A stretch of 64,000 nt of DNA from Pinus tabuliformis (GCA_031772625.1 CM062817.1:886018184-886082183), one strand, 5' to 3'. Counted from the stretch's first letter, positions 24,326-35,164 are shown. The notes: generated by a model not told the origin, from the letters alone. Program-made: numbers and translations.

Positions 24326-24938
24326 TGTTAAAATTGGAAACTAGGGCCAAACTCCATGTGGGTCATCTTATTTATGGCAGCTGATATTTTTATTGGATCC
24401 CTCTCATTGAAAGGTGTAGGATTGACCTAAAGATCATCCGATTCCGATAAGTATTTATGAAGTTATGAATTTATTTATGTTATAAATCAAATTATCAAGT
24501 CGGCCAACAACTTGAGTAGGCTCAGAAGCCCAATAAACGTGTCTATTCATCATCCACGTTTTAGAATAAATTGGTGAGGACTTGAAGCCATTTTAGACAT
24601 GTATTCTTGAGGTGATCTCCTCTCCACGGCTTGGGTTTTTGGAGAAGGAGAGAACTAAAGATACGCTGGCCCAAGAATGATGCCCTAACCGCAGGAAGCC
24701 GCGGGCATAAGAGGATGATCCACGCAGCAGACAGAGACCTAATACACTGTCTAGAAGTCCTATACATAGGCACACAGGCCCTAATCTATGCAGTTAATGA
24801 ACAATCCTTCAACGCAGTCAATGGAGACTCCTACCGTTAATGGAGGCATCTAAGCACACAACTAGGAGACCTGTTCTCGCTGTCAAAAGGAGACACAAAA
24901 CTTCGCATTCCTCTCTGAAATATGGGCACATGTATACA

Positions 24939-24947
24939 CTATAAAGA
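24939..24947 (+). promoter_or_regulatory. TATA box in 5' LTR of copia D
   Basis: CTATAAAGA, also present in the 3' copy at about 29762-29770. Likely start of element transcription about 30 bp downstream. Confidence 0.5.
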
Positions 24948-25639
24948 GAGGAATAGAACTCAGGTTTCATCCTTGTAATTTCATGTGAATATGGGTGCAA
25001 AGATCCGCAAGCAAGAAGGGACAGAACTTGCAAATACCTCTGAGATCTTCCCATGTTAGGGCAAGCCGTAGTAAGGTTTGACTGCACCTGGTTTGGGTTT
25101 TAGGTGCAGTCACAACATGGAAGCAACGAATGAAACCCTGTATGATGCAGTAAGTTAAAAACCTCATATCTAAGATCTGAAGGTGGTATTCCTGTATGAA
25201 GAAAGCAAAAAAGGGATGTATGTGATCTGGGCATTTCATATCTATCTCGGATAGATGAATCAAGACAATCTTCATATGAGGACACAGAAATCACGTTGGT
25301 CTCAAGAATGATATCCCTGTAGCAGACAACAGTACCTTGGACTACCCAAAGCTTCGGTGATGAACACAATCCTCCTTGGTGGTATTCATCTCCATGAATG
25401 GGATCAATGACAGCGTATTCCTGTGGCAAAGAAGATCTATGAAACCCTACAACAGTACTAACTCGGCATAGGAGTATATTACAATGAGAAGACCAGATCT
25501 GTCATTCTCAGCATACTTGTTGATTTGGGGTAGCAATGTGATGTTGTATGATGAGAGCAGCATAACAGTCATTGAGTATACATCAGATGGGTGCAGATCC
25601 ATGATGTTGAGAACAACTCAGTGATATTTGGGTGCAGCA

Positions 25640-25835
25640 CAGCATAATGATATGAGGTTGGGCAACTTGATGATAAATGAGATCATGGGCAGCATCATGA
25701 GCATGAGCAGCATGATGATATGAGCATAGCCAACATGATGATGAATGAGATCATGAACATGGGAAACTTGATGATGAATAAGACCATCGAAGATGCAGCA
25801 TGATGAGCAGCATGAAGATGATGAATGAGATGCAG
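25640..25835. repeat. ATGATGA-type degenerate repeat in copia D LTR
   Basis: Irregular runs of gatgatgaatgagatcatg and gagcatgatg units. The 3' LTR holds the same array at about 45560-45755. Low complexity, no gene. Confidence 0.75.
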
Positions 25836-26208
25836 CACTACGATAGGTGAATCCATCACCTTGGAGAATCAGTTGAAGCAGAATGTCTTCAACTGATCTC
25901 ATCGTTATAGGAAATGATCTATGCTCAGATCTAGATAAGTCAAAGTGTTGACTTCTGTTGTAAATGCACTATCTCTCTCACTTTCTCTGCTGAACATTGA
26001 AGAACATAAAAGAAGAATTGATCAATGGTTTCCCCACATTGTGGGGTTTGTCCCTGGCTAGCGCCACATCTTGTGTCCTCTTGTCTTGGCTTGTCTTCTG
26101 CGATTTCTATTTATGTTCTATCTGCAGTTTACTTCAATGCTGATGTGATTGCTAACTATGAAAATTTAAATAAATTGCTCTAGCATAGAACATACCTAAA
26201 ATTAACAT

Positions 26209-26390
26209 GGAATTGGAGTTGAGGTGAAGACAATGCCCAAGCAAGAATGAAAGAGCAATCACAGAAGATAGTTGGGATAGGACAAAAGGATCAATGGGTT
26301 CCTCATCCTTTTTTCTAATTCACCTAGCGTGAAGTCGAATAAAAGAATATTATCAAAATGGCGCAACAGAAGTTTCTGATGGCTTAATTA
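26209..26390 (+). other. Leader of copia D
   Basis: Starts TGGAATTGGAG directly after the LTR, which only loosely resembles a Met-tRNA primer site. No coding signal. Confidence 0.4.
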
Positions 26391-26700
26391 AAGATCACTT
26401 CATTGGGATGTTTGGATCTAAGGGTCGAAGGAAAGGCAGATGCCTTGGTTGCAATAAGTTCGGCCATCATGCGAAGGAGTGTCTGAAGGACACGGACACA
26501 TCTCTTGATGAAGATAATAATCATTCCAGGGACATCTTAAATGATCAGAGGAATGATAAGTAATACAGGTCGTCAAGGAAATGGTCGACTCTTCAAAGAA
26601 AGCAAGGAATGGAAGTCGAAGGTTTAAGGTGGCATTCGTCGATGGAAAGGTACGTGTTTGAAAATAGAATTTTCAAAGATGTTTTGAGTTCAGGGTTGTA
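26391..26700 (+). pseudogene. gag: gag remnant of copia D with CCHC knuckle
   Basis: CLGCNKFGHHAKEC (C-x2-C-x4-H-x4-C, about 26440-26482) follows a basic KGRRKGR stretch, as in copia Gag. The remaining gag is not recognisable. Fossil. Confidence 0.7.
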
Positions 26701-26899
26701 TTGCATTACAGGAAGTCCACTAGGGACCATGTCCATTGACACATAACACCAGAGGTCTGTGAGTCAGATGGTGAAATGGAAGCCTGAATTCAAAAAGAGC
26801 ATGAAAGTACATGTCTAAGATGTACCAAAGGAAAATCTTACAAGGGGACCATTCCCCTCATGTAGCAGGTCCATAGGTTTGGAACAACCCGTGGAGTTT

Positions 26900-27660
26900 G
26901 AGATCCATGAATGGGAATCTCATGTATACAGGTGGAAGAAAGCCCTCTATGGCTTGAAGAAAAACACCCCGGGCGTAGTATGAGAGCATTGATAGCTGTT
27001 TGATGAAGATGAGATTCACTAGGAGTGAAACCAATCCAAACCATTACCCGAAGGTTGTGGATGATAGACCTCTCATACTAGCACCTTATGCGAACAAACT
27101 ATTTCTGACAGGTGCAGACCCTCTCATTTGCAGAAGTAAGAGGGAGTTGGATTCTGGACATATGTTTTGCAGTTAGCATGGTGAGCTCATATTTGGTTGA
27201 GCCTCACTTGCTTGGTACCAATAATCTTCTGAGATATCTTCGGGGCACAATCTCTCATGGATTGAGATACACTGCCAGAAATATGAAAACTGCATGATTA
27301 TTCGAATGCTGACTGGGCAGGAAGTGTGTAGGATCACTAGAGCACTTTTCAATGCTAGTTCTCTTTGGATTCTGCTTCGATATCATGGATGAGCAGGAAG
27401 CTGAAGTCAGTTGTTATAAGTACCACCGAGACCGAATACATAACTATGAGTATGACCTTGTATGAAGTTTCCTGGTTGTGGAAACTCTTCAGTGAGTACA
27501 CATGATGAATACCATTGTGATTCTCTATGACAACCAGAGGTGGGATTCGATTATTGAGGAATCCCATATTCAATGATTGCTCCAGCAGATAGACATCAGA
27601 TACTGCCTTATCTGGGATATGGTAAGTCGATGAGAAAGGAGGCTCCATCGCATTGAGATG
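26900..27660 (+). pseudogene. pol: RT end and RNase H remnants of copia D
   Basis: Copia hallmarks survive in pieces: KALYGLKK (about 26938-26961), GTNNLLRYLRGTISHGL, DYSNADWAGS and SWMSRKLKSVVISTTETEY (about 27387-27443), then the decayed RNase H end. Protease and integrase were not recognised, so the coding region is shortened as well as broken. Confidence 0.75.
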
Positions 27661-27867
27661 ATGTACAGGTCGCTACACTTTGTCAGAGCCCTGGGGAAAG
27701 ATCAAATTTGTGATTTTCCCAAACGACTTGGAGTCATCAAGAGACCCTTGTAAAAGGGTCCTGCATGTTGCATACATTGAGCTCTGGGAGCTCTGGGGGC
27801 TTGCGGTTCTTACTAGAGCAACATACGACCATAGGGTGACTCACCCTCCCCTAGTGGTGCACACTGT

Positions 27868-28225
27868 GGACAAGATGATTCGCTCTCTTGTGGGACAAGA
27901 TGATTCGCTCTCCTGTGGACAAGAAGATTCGCTCTCCTGTGGACAAGATGATTTGCTCTTTTGTGGGACAAGATGATTCACTCTCTTGTGGGACAAGATG
28001 ATTTGCTCTCCTGTGGACAGGATGATTCGCTCTCCTGTGGACAAGATGATTCGCTCTCTTGTGGAACAAGATGATTCGCTCTCTTGTGGAATAGGATGAT
28101 TCACTCTCCTGTGTAGCAGGATGATTAGTTCTCCTGTGAGGTTTGGATGATGTGTTCTCCATGACGATTGTGTAGCAGGATGATTAGTTCTCCTGTGAGG
28201 ACATGATTGATTAGTTCTCCTGTTG
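27868..28225 (+). repeat. Minisatellite 1 of copia D (about 24 bp)
   Basis: About ten units of GACAAGATGATTCGCTCTCC plus TGTGG, alternating ACAAG/ACAGG/AGCAGG variants; the last units drift to GATTAGTTCTCCTGTGAGG. It causes long repetitive minus-strand frames that are not genes. Confidence 0.9.
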
Positions 28226-28369
28226 AGGCATCCTACCCATGCAGTCTAGGACTCATGGGAAGTACCTCTCATCTGATCAATAAGCAGGGAAATGAGGATA
28301 GGGACCATAGTAGTACTGATGGATGTATCGCTGTATCTATCGTACTCCCTATGCTAGGATGACCTTCAT

Positions 28370-28720
28370 TGATCTGGGATCAAAGATACTGGTCTGGGAC
28401 CAGTTGTAGAAGTTGTACCCACTATGACGTTGACTTCGGGTCAGTTGAGACTGGTCTAGGACCAGTGGTACATACTATGAGACTGACTTCAAGTCAGTGG
28501 AGGACTAGTCTGGGACCAGTGAGAGTGGTACCTGCTATGAAGCTGACTTCGGGTCGGTTGAGACTAGTCTGGGACCAGTGGTACACTCTCTGAGACTGAT
28601 GATACTGGTCTGGGACCAGTAGTAGGAGTGGTACCCATTATGACCCTGACTTTGGGTCGGTTGGGACTGGTCTGGGACCAGTGGTACGCACTCTGAGACT
28701 AACTTTGGTTCAGTGGAAAA
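28370..28720 (+). repeat. Minisatellite 2 of copia D (about 55-65 bp)
   Basis: Five to six diverged units built on GACTGGTCTGGGACCAGTGG with TGACTTCGGGTCAGTTG between. Each unit contains the palindrome CTGGTCTGGGACCAG, so each could fold. Confidence 0.85.
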
Positions 28721-28744
28721 TGGTATGAGACATTCTCGATCAAT

Positions 28745-29080
28745 TCTTCTTCTTCATAAGTTCAACAGAGCTAAGCAGAGCAAAGCAGAGCCAACAGAGC
28801 TAAGCAGAGCAGAGCCAGTAGAGCTGAGTAGAGAAAAGTAGAGCTAGTAGAGCTAAGCAGAGTTGAGCGGAGGAGAGCCAGCAGAGCTGAGAAGAGCAGA
28901 GCAGAGCCAACAGAGTTGAGCAGAGCCAGCAGAGCTGAGGAAAGCCAGCAAGAGTTGAGCAGAGTTGAGCAGAGCATAGCAGAGCCAGGAAAGCTGAGCA
29001 GACTAGAGCAGAGCCAACAGAGCTAAGCAGAGATGAGCAAAGCAAAGTAGAGCCAACAAGAGCTGAGTAGAGCAGTGCAG
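28745..29080 (+). repeat. Minisatellite 3 of copia D (AGAGC/AGCAG type)
   Basis: Irregular repeats of AGAGCTGAGCAGAGCCAGC over about 330 bp. It yields Leu/Ser/Ala-rich minus-strand frames that are artefacts. Confidence 0.9.
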
Positions 29081-29141
29081 GGCACTGATGGCAGAGATAG
29101 TACAGTCGGACATATGGATCAACGGATGGAATTCTCCCTAG

Positions 29142-29152
29142 TTGAGGGGGAG
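29142..29152 (+). other. Polypurine tract of copia D
   Basis: TTGAGGGGGAG immediately before the 3' LTR start TGTTAAAATTGG. Confidence 0.85.
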
Positions 29153-30212
29153 TGTTAAAATTGGAAACTAGGGCCAAACTCCATTTGGGTCATCTTATTT
29201 ATGGTAGCTAATATTTTTATTAGATCCATCTCATCGAAAGGTGTAGGATTGACCTAAATGTCATCCGATTCTGATAAGTATTTATGAAGTTATGAATTTA
29301 TTTATGTTATAAATCAAATTATCAAGTCGGCCAGCAACTTGGGTAGGCTCAGAAGCCCAATAGACGTGTCTATTCATCATCCACGTTTTAGTATAAATTG
29401 GTGAGGACTTGAAGCCAATTTAGACATGTATTCTTGAGGTGATCTCTCCACGACTTGGGTTTTTGGAGAAGGAGAGAACTAAAGATACGCTGGCCCAAGG
29501 GTGATGCCCTAACCGCAGGAAGCCGCGGGCATATGAGGATGATCCACGCAGCAGACAGAGACCTAATATGATGTCTAAAAGTCCTATACACAAGCATGCA
29601 GGCCCTAATCTATGCAATTAATCAAGACTCCTTCAACGCAGTCAATGGAGACTCGTAGAGTCAATGGAGACATCTAAGCACACAACTAGGAGACCTGTTC
29701 TTGCGGTCAAAAGGAGACACAGAACTTCACATTCCTCTCTGAAATATGGGCACATGTATACGCTATAAAGAGAGGAACAGAATTCGGGTTTCATCCTTGT
29801 AATTTCATGTGAATATGGGTGCAAATATCTGTAAGCAAGAAGGGACAGTTCTTGCAAATACCTTTGAGATTGTCCCATGTTAGGGCAAGCCGCAGTAAGG
29901 TCTGACTGCACCTGGTTTGGGTTTTAGGTGCAGTCACAACATGGAAGCAGCGAATGAAACCCTGTATGATGCAGTAAGTTAAAAACCTCATATCTAATAT
30001 CTGAAGGTGGTATTCCTGTATGAAGAAATTGGAAAAGGGATGTATGTGATCTGGGCATTTCATATCTATCTTGGATTGATGAATCAAGACAATCTTCATA
30101 TGAGGACACAAAAATCATGTTGGTCTCAAGAATGATATCCCTGTAGACAATAGTATCTTGGACTACCCAAAGCTTCGGTGATGAACACAGTCCTCCTTGG
30201 TGGTATTCATCT
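29153..30212 (+). repeat. 3' LTR of copia D, first part
   Basis: Matches the 5' LTR from its start up to the point GGTATTCATCT, where element E begins. The rest of the LTR resumes at 45306. Confidence 0.93.
30208..30212. repeat. Target-site duplication of element E, left copy (catct)
   Basis: catct here and at 45306-45310. The uninterrupted 5' LTR of D has a single catct at the same place (about 25388), which confirms the insertion point. Confidence 0.95.
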
Positions 30213-31252
30213 TGTTGTTGGGAAAAGTATCCAATTCGGAATGCCCCTATCCCGCTCTAAGAGGTGATAGTGCCTTAGCAACAAACAGGTAAACTTATTT
30301 GGGTATTCTTCTTTATGAAATGTAAGTGAGGAAGAAGGATCTAACTAACCTTTATCTTCGCTAGTTTTTCGATCCAAATCACTCCTCTCTTCAGTAGCTC
30401 CCAGCTTCTTGCTCCTTCACCGGCCCAGCTTCACCGAATTCCTGCAAGATCACAAGAGAGAGAAACTACACAAAGATAGAGATATACATTCATAAAAAGC
30501 TCAAGATCAGATTAAGCTAAACATATAAGCATAACAAAACATCATTGATACACAACATGTAGGAGAAACTAAAATAGTTTATTGATGAAATAAGAAAGTC
30601 CAAGAGGAGATACAACCAAGTGAGTTCCGATCCAGCATCTACCTCCCAGCAAAGGAATCCCTTCCTCTCCTCCAACAAAGCATAAATCACCCAATGTGCT
30701 AATCTCAATCTCAAACCAACAACAATTCTCTGCAAAGTACAAAATTCCAGCCTCCTGAACCTCTGGGTGAGAGATCCATATATAGATGTGAGCAGAGAGG
30801 ATGAGTCAGCTTATGTTTTGACTTGTGGCTTCTCTTTGTCAGTTCTTGCTTCCACTTGGAGGTTGAGAACCTCTTACTCATCACTAGTCGAATTCATTGA
30901 GGCAAGTGTCATTGGAGAAGATTCTGGAAGCTTCCAGGGTCTTTCCACCTCGTTGAATGAGCTTGCCATTTGTCATTTCCCACTCAGCGCACCCTGGTAG
31001 TGCTTCCACTTGCGTTGCAGTGCACCTAGCCAGTGTAGACTCTGCATTTCAATGCAGGCAGCTAGTGGAGCCTCTGAATTGATCCTGAACTGACTATTTC
31101 AAAGTGGTTTTTGGTGGAGAACTTCTAGGAGAAGCTGTCATTGGTTGACCTTGTTCCTTTAGGAGCTGTAACAACATCTTTAGGGACTTTGGATCCCTTG
31201 AATTATGGACATTTCATGCTTATAGCTGTAAGGCACAAAAATGTCTATAACA
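30213..31252 (-). repeat. 3' LTR of element E
   Basis: 1040 bp, element-strand ends TGTTATAGACAT and CCCAACAACA, nearly identical to 44265-45305. A minus-strand CTATATATGG box lies near 30776-30785. The 77-codon plus-strand frame inside both copies is not conserved in the related LTR of J. Confidence 0.96.
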
Positions 31253-31266
31253 GTTGCCCCCTAAAG
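31253..31266 (-). other. Polypurine tract of element E
   Basis: On the minus strand CTTTAGGGGGCAAC abuts the 3' LTR. Element J has the same tract at 61671-61684. Confidence 0.85.
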
Positions 31267-32400
31267 TATGAGGCCGTTTATCGGGTGAAATGCTTTATTA
31301 GGAGGATCCGAAGTTCATTCAATGCTAGGAGGAGACCTGTAATAAGATACAATACAATACATTATTTTTCATACTGTTTTCATGATCTAGCTGAGGCGAG
31401 CATTCCCATGCTCAGCTTTATAAATTCATTTTTGTGTACATAGGACAGACAATTATCTGATGATAGACTGATGATCCTCCTGAAATCACCATCCTTTGGT
31501 AGGATGATTGTCTGTGCTGCAATGCTGTACATGTCGATGTCTTTATTTTTCCTGAATATATATCACAGCCCAGATGGATGAAACTAGATCCGGGGTCTTC
31601 AAACTCGTTCGATCTTCACTCTAAGTACAAGTCGATCCATGTGAGAGATGTTCTGAAGTCGAACATGGAAAGACATCGCTTGATTACTGATCAATGAGGT
31701 AAACCGTTAACAAGCGCGAGAGGAATCACCAATAATGATAATGACCCTCAAGGTACTGCAGTACAGTTCACGGGGTGTGAATAAAGGACTTGGCGTCGAA
31801 CACCACGCAAAATCTTTCGGTCGAAGGTCATTGATGTATGCCTGTCGCCGGAAGTGAGAAACTTGCCATTGAGGCATGCAAGCTTCAAAGTACTGAAGGG
31901 GTTGTTCCTATATCAACTTCTTGGATAATGAGCTGATGTCGACAAGAAGCGATCCGTCAAAGGACGGCCTTAATGTATCCCACATCAGTGACACGGAACG
32001 GAGCAAATCATTTCGATGGAGGTGAAAATGATCTGATGATATATGGTTCAGGGTGGTGGTCATGAAAGAATGAAGGATAATGTATGGTAGTGGATGGGAC
32101 ACGGTTGACTTCTTTGGATGACTTCTCTTGAACATATCGGCGACACTTGTGTGATGGATTGGTAGCATTTACCCCAAAGGTGGATGGTATGGCGAGACCA
32201 TGGTGATGTGACCGGTGAATGAAACAACCCAACCCGACTCAGGCACGGAGTGGAAGTGTCATGTTCAAGAGCGACTTGCTACCAATAAAGTTCTTTGAGT
32301 TTCTTCCCAATTTTTCCCCAGTCATTGCTGACCAGTACCTCTTTATTTTTGTCAAGCTTGAGGAGGATAACATGTGCTTGTTCTATAATTTTCCCTTCGA
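31267..32400 (-). other. Non-coding 3' part of element E, shared with element J
   Basis: About 1.1 kb without a convincing gene. It aligns over most of its length with 61685-62820 of J, for example the shared GCGAGAGGAATCACC and CAAAATCTTTCGGTCGAAGG blocks. Conservation between two diverged elements suggests a functional non-coding region rather than random DNA. Confidence 0.7.
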
Positions 32401-32408
32401 GCAAACCC

Positions 32409-32836
32409 ATCGCTATGTTTTAACGAGCCTAGCGATAGTGAAACTCGTTCTCGTCTAAAGACAAGTTTGTCGCTATTTAATGCTTTTAACGAGTCTAACG
32501 ACAAAGATAACTCGGTCCTTTTCATTTTTAGAGAGTCTGAAAAGGTACGTAAAGTCAACTCCGAAGGTCCTTTTTCGTCATCTAATCCCTTAAGTCTGAA
32601 AAAGTATAAAACAATACAGAAGGGATGAGTTTTCGATAGTTTTAACGAGCCGAACAAAACAAGCACTCGATCTTTTTGTGCAATAATCCCTCAGGTCCAA
32701 AAAGATTAAAATCTAGAGGAGGGATAGCACTTCCGGTCGCTTTAACGAGCTAGAAGGCCAAAACTCGGCAATCTTTTCATATTTTACGAGTCAGATGAAA
32801 AGAGCTTAAAGAAGACTCATCTTTTGAGGAATGAGT
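32409..32836. repeat. Stem-loop array 1 of element E (TTTTAACGAG-type loops)
   Basis: A series of perfect short stems. ATCGCTA/TAGCGAT (32409-32436); TTTGTCG/CGACAAA (32466-32505); CCTTTTCA/TGAAAAGG (32517-32545); CTTTTTC/GAAAAAG (32570-32604); ATCTTTTTG/CAAAAAGAT (32670-32706); CTTTTCAT/ATGAAAAG (32773-32802); ACTCAT/ATGAGT (32815-32836). Several loops share TTTTA(A)CGAGYC or TTTAGAGAGTC while the arms all differ. Confidence 0.8.
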
Positions 32837-33066
32837 GATAAAACGGGTAGCAGCTGATTCCAGGTAAGGGTTGGAATTTTCCAATCACGGCAGTGTCACA
32901 AGGATGGATAGTGAAATCACTCTTCGCAGCTGTTCCTCAAAATGGGTAAACAATCATATGGAGGTGAACGATCGGCCAATGGAAAAGTGGATTTGACGGT
33001 GCAAACACGACCAATGCTTTAATGGCTGATAATGTTACATTCACGGTGGTTATTTACCGGAAGAAA

Positions 33067-33310
33067 GTTCATTTTTTAACGAGCTTAAACGCGGAAAAAC
33101 ACTGCTCAGTCTTATGTTTATTTTTTAACGAGCATGAACTATGTGCTAAAACTGGTCAATCTTATGTTTATTTTTTAACGAGCATGAACTATGTGCTAAA
33201 ACTGTTCGATCTTATGTTTATTTTTTAACGAGCATGAACTATGTGCTAAAACTGCTCGATCTTATGTTTATTTTTTAACGAGCATGAACTATGTGCTAAC
33301 ACTGCTCGAT
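33067..33310. repeat. 50-bp minisatellite of element E
   Basis: Units start with CTTATGTTTATTTTTTAACG at exactly 33111, 33161, 33211 and 33261, after a diverged first unit at 33067. Each contains TTTTTTAACGAGC flanked by GTTTAT and ATGAAC, which pair with one wobble. J has a related array at 63498-63655. Confidence 0.92.
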
Positions 33311-33971
33311 TTTTCATGGTCTAGTTTTGATTTTTTACCATAAATAGCTTTGCCTTTTCAAAGATAGTATTGTACCCTCAATTGCTGCATCAAACTAGTT
33401 AGAAATGAATAACATTTGCTTGAAAATGAGATTAAAACACTAATATTTCACTTTGAACTACGTAAAAAGCTATTAAAAAGTGTTTTTACCTCTCATTTTA
33501 CCATTTCATTTGAACTTGGTTTGTTGGAGCTTTGGAAGTGCCTCTTCCCCTTTGATTTTCACCAGCTGATTTTGGGAGATTCTGTGGACGATTCTCGACG
33601 CCGTCTGGATCAGGTAAGAGTTAAACCTGAGCTCTTTCATTTCATGGTTTCCTTTCTGCATTTTGTGCTTGTTTTCCTGTTTTTCTGAGCCCCTGGGGTT
33701 TGACGGGGTCGCTCTGCCATCAGCGCACCTTGGGCACTCGAAACCTGCGCTGAATGTCAAGCAGTATGAAGGCAGTTTGACCTTCAACGCAGGTGGAACA
33801 CTGTGCAGGTGCGTTGGGCACAGAAAAGGATTTTGTTGCACAGTTTTTTGATGAAATTTTTTTCCTATTTCTCATCAAAACCAAGATCTAACTCATCTCA
33901 TGTTTGTTTTTCAGAGATATTGGAGCAAAATGACCCTTACATGGTGAGAATGAGAACATGAAGAAGAGGAC
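33311..33971 (+). other. Stretch upstream of the antisense gene of E
   Basis: 660 bp with no firm coding signal. It holds the inverted pair ACCTGCGCTGAA/TTCAACGCAGGT (33743-33754 and 33783-33794, one mismatch) and pyrimidine-rich runs. It is the natural place for a promoter and leader of the antisense gene. Confidence 0.4.
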
Positions 33972-35164
33972 ATGATTGCCCTACATGATCCTGTCACGGT
34001 GAACGCGCTGCGGAACTGTGGCCTGCTGAAGTTCTTCCGCATCTCTAGCATGAGACAACAGATTACCCTACTGCAGTATTTGCTCGATGCTTGGGATCCT
34101 ATCAACCAAGTATTCCAGATTAGGGGCAAATCTATCCCCTTGACTGCAGTAGACATTTACTTCTTGACTGGGTTGTCGTGGCGGGGTGCCCCCATTTCTT
34201 TGTCAGGTTCGGCTCGAGGGAGTGACTCTGTGAGAGATTATGTCCGCCAGTATTGCAGGAAAGGATCTCAGCCGAGTAAAGACGACAAGATCGTTATCTG
34301 TGAGGTTGCTGACAGGTCCCTTAGGTCTATCCTGTACACTATTTGTAAGATGGCTGGTAGTGCGTCTCTTCATGTGGCCAACAGATCTTATATGCAGCAT
34401 GCCTTGGAGTGCCTCCAACCGAAAGTATTCAACTGGTGTGGTTCAGTACTTCTTCAGATGAAAAGTCAGTTGACCAAGGTAAAGGATGGGAGGTTGAAGA
34501 ACTTCGGGTTCGGTTCTATTTTGACCGCCTTTGCTTTGGAGAAGATACCACTGATGCAGCCACAGCACATTGCACTCGACTTGCCTTCTCCTACTGAACC
34601 ACGCATGCAGAGATGGGTTGACCACATGTCTAGGCATGCTGGTCAATCTCAGATTTCTTTTTCTGATACCTTCTTCAGGTGGTTTGAGCGTCAGGAGATG
34701 GTCTATTCCGAGTATCCATATGTTGGCATGGACTTCCGGGGTGATCCGGATTTAGTACTGCCGGACGGCGAGCAGTGGGGCGCTATTGGTAAAATCTTCG
34801 ACCATATCACTGTTTACTGTTTTTATTCATAATGTCCTTGTGCTTTATTCTATCAAGACTTTAATCAAACTCATGTGTGCGCGCAGATGTTGGTCCTGTT
34901 CGTCCAGCAGTTCGCCCGAGAGCGCCAGTCGCTGTCCCAGCAGGAGAGGCTGCCGGGAGGGTTATTCTTCGTGACCTTGATGTAGCCGATACCCTCACAG
35001 CTGTGCAGGAGCACGTCGAGAGTCTTACTCTCGGCATTCCAGACGTGAGGATCGACGAGTTACGTTTACAGTTGGAGCGGCATACTACTGGTGTGCCTAG
35101 ACGATGGACTCGTCTCTTACGCATGATCGCACAGGCCGTGACGTGTTATCATGAGCATCACTAG
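33972..35164 (+). CDS. Antisense gene of element E, plant-mobile-domain-like N-terminal part
   Basis: It runs opposite to gag-pol, just beyond the aRNH. A first open segment of 286 codons (33972-34832) and a second of 95 codons (34877-35164) are separated by a short spacer. The first has the pattern LLKFFRISSMRQQITLLQYL, W.P....F...G..IPLTAVDIYFLTGLS..G.PI, which resembles plant mobile domain (Pfam PMD) proteins; this is my reading, not a database result. A later block reads RWVDHMSRHAG and YPYVGMDFRGDPDLVLPDG. The second ends CYHEHH. Element F has recognisable counterparts of both segments in the same relative position. Function is unknown. Confidence 0.65.

Larger units (their letters stand above)
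24326..26208 (+). repeat. 5' LTR of copia D
   Basis: 1883 bp, TGTTAAAATTGG to CTAAAATTAACA, matched by the split 3' copy. A CTATAAAGA box lies at 24939-24947. The stretch 25640-25835 is rich in ATGATGA-type repeats, which creates spurious His/Ser-rich minus-strand frames. Confidence 0.93.

Noticed and set aside
25618-25902. His/Ser-rich ORF on the minus strand, repeated at 45537-45821
   Set aside because: It is the translation of the ATGATGA-type low-complexity repeat within the copia D LTR.
27841-28162. CRISPR-like regular repeats and long repetitive minus-strand frames
   Set aside because: Units of about 24 bp are directly adjacent with no unique spacers, in a plant copia element; the frames are translations of a minisatellite.
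28771-29177. Leu/Ser/Ala-rich minus-strand ORFs that look like membrane proteins
   Set aside because: They are produced by the AGAGC/AGCAG minisatellite and do not continue into unique sequence.
30767-31000. 77-codon ORF identical in both copies of the E LTR (also 44820-45053)
   Set aside because: Identity follows from the young LTR pair; the matching part of J's LTR does not keep the frame, so there is no sign of coding.
34203-34646. Overlapping frames inside the E antisense gene (both strands)
   Set aside because: They lack the residues conserved in F and overlap the better supported plus-strand frame.
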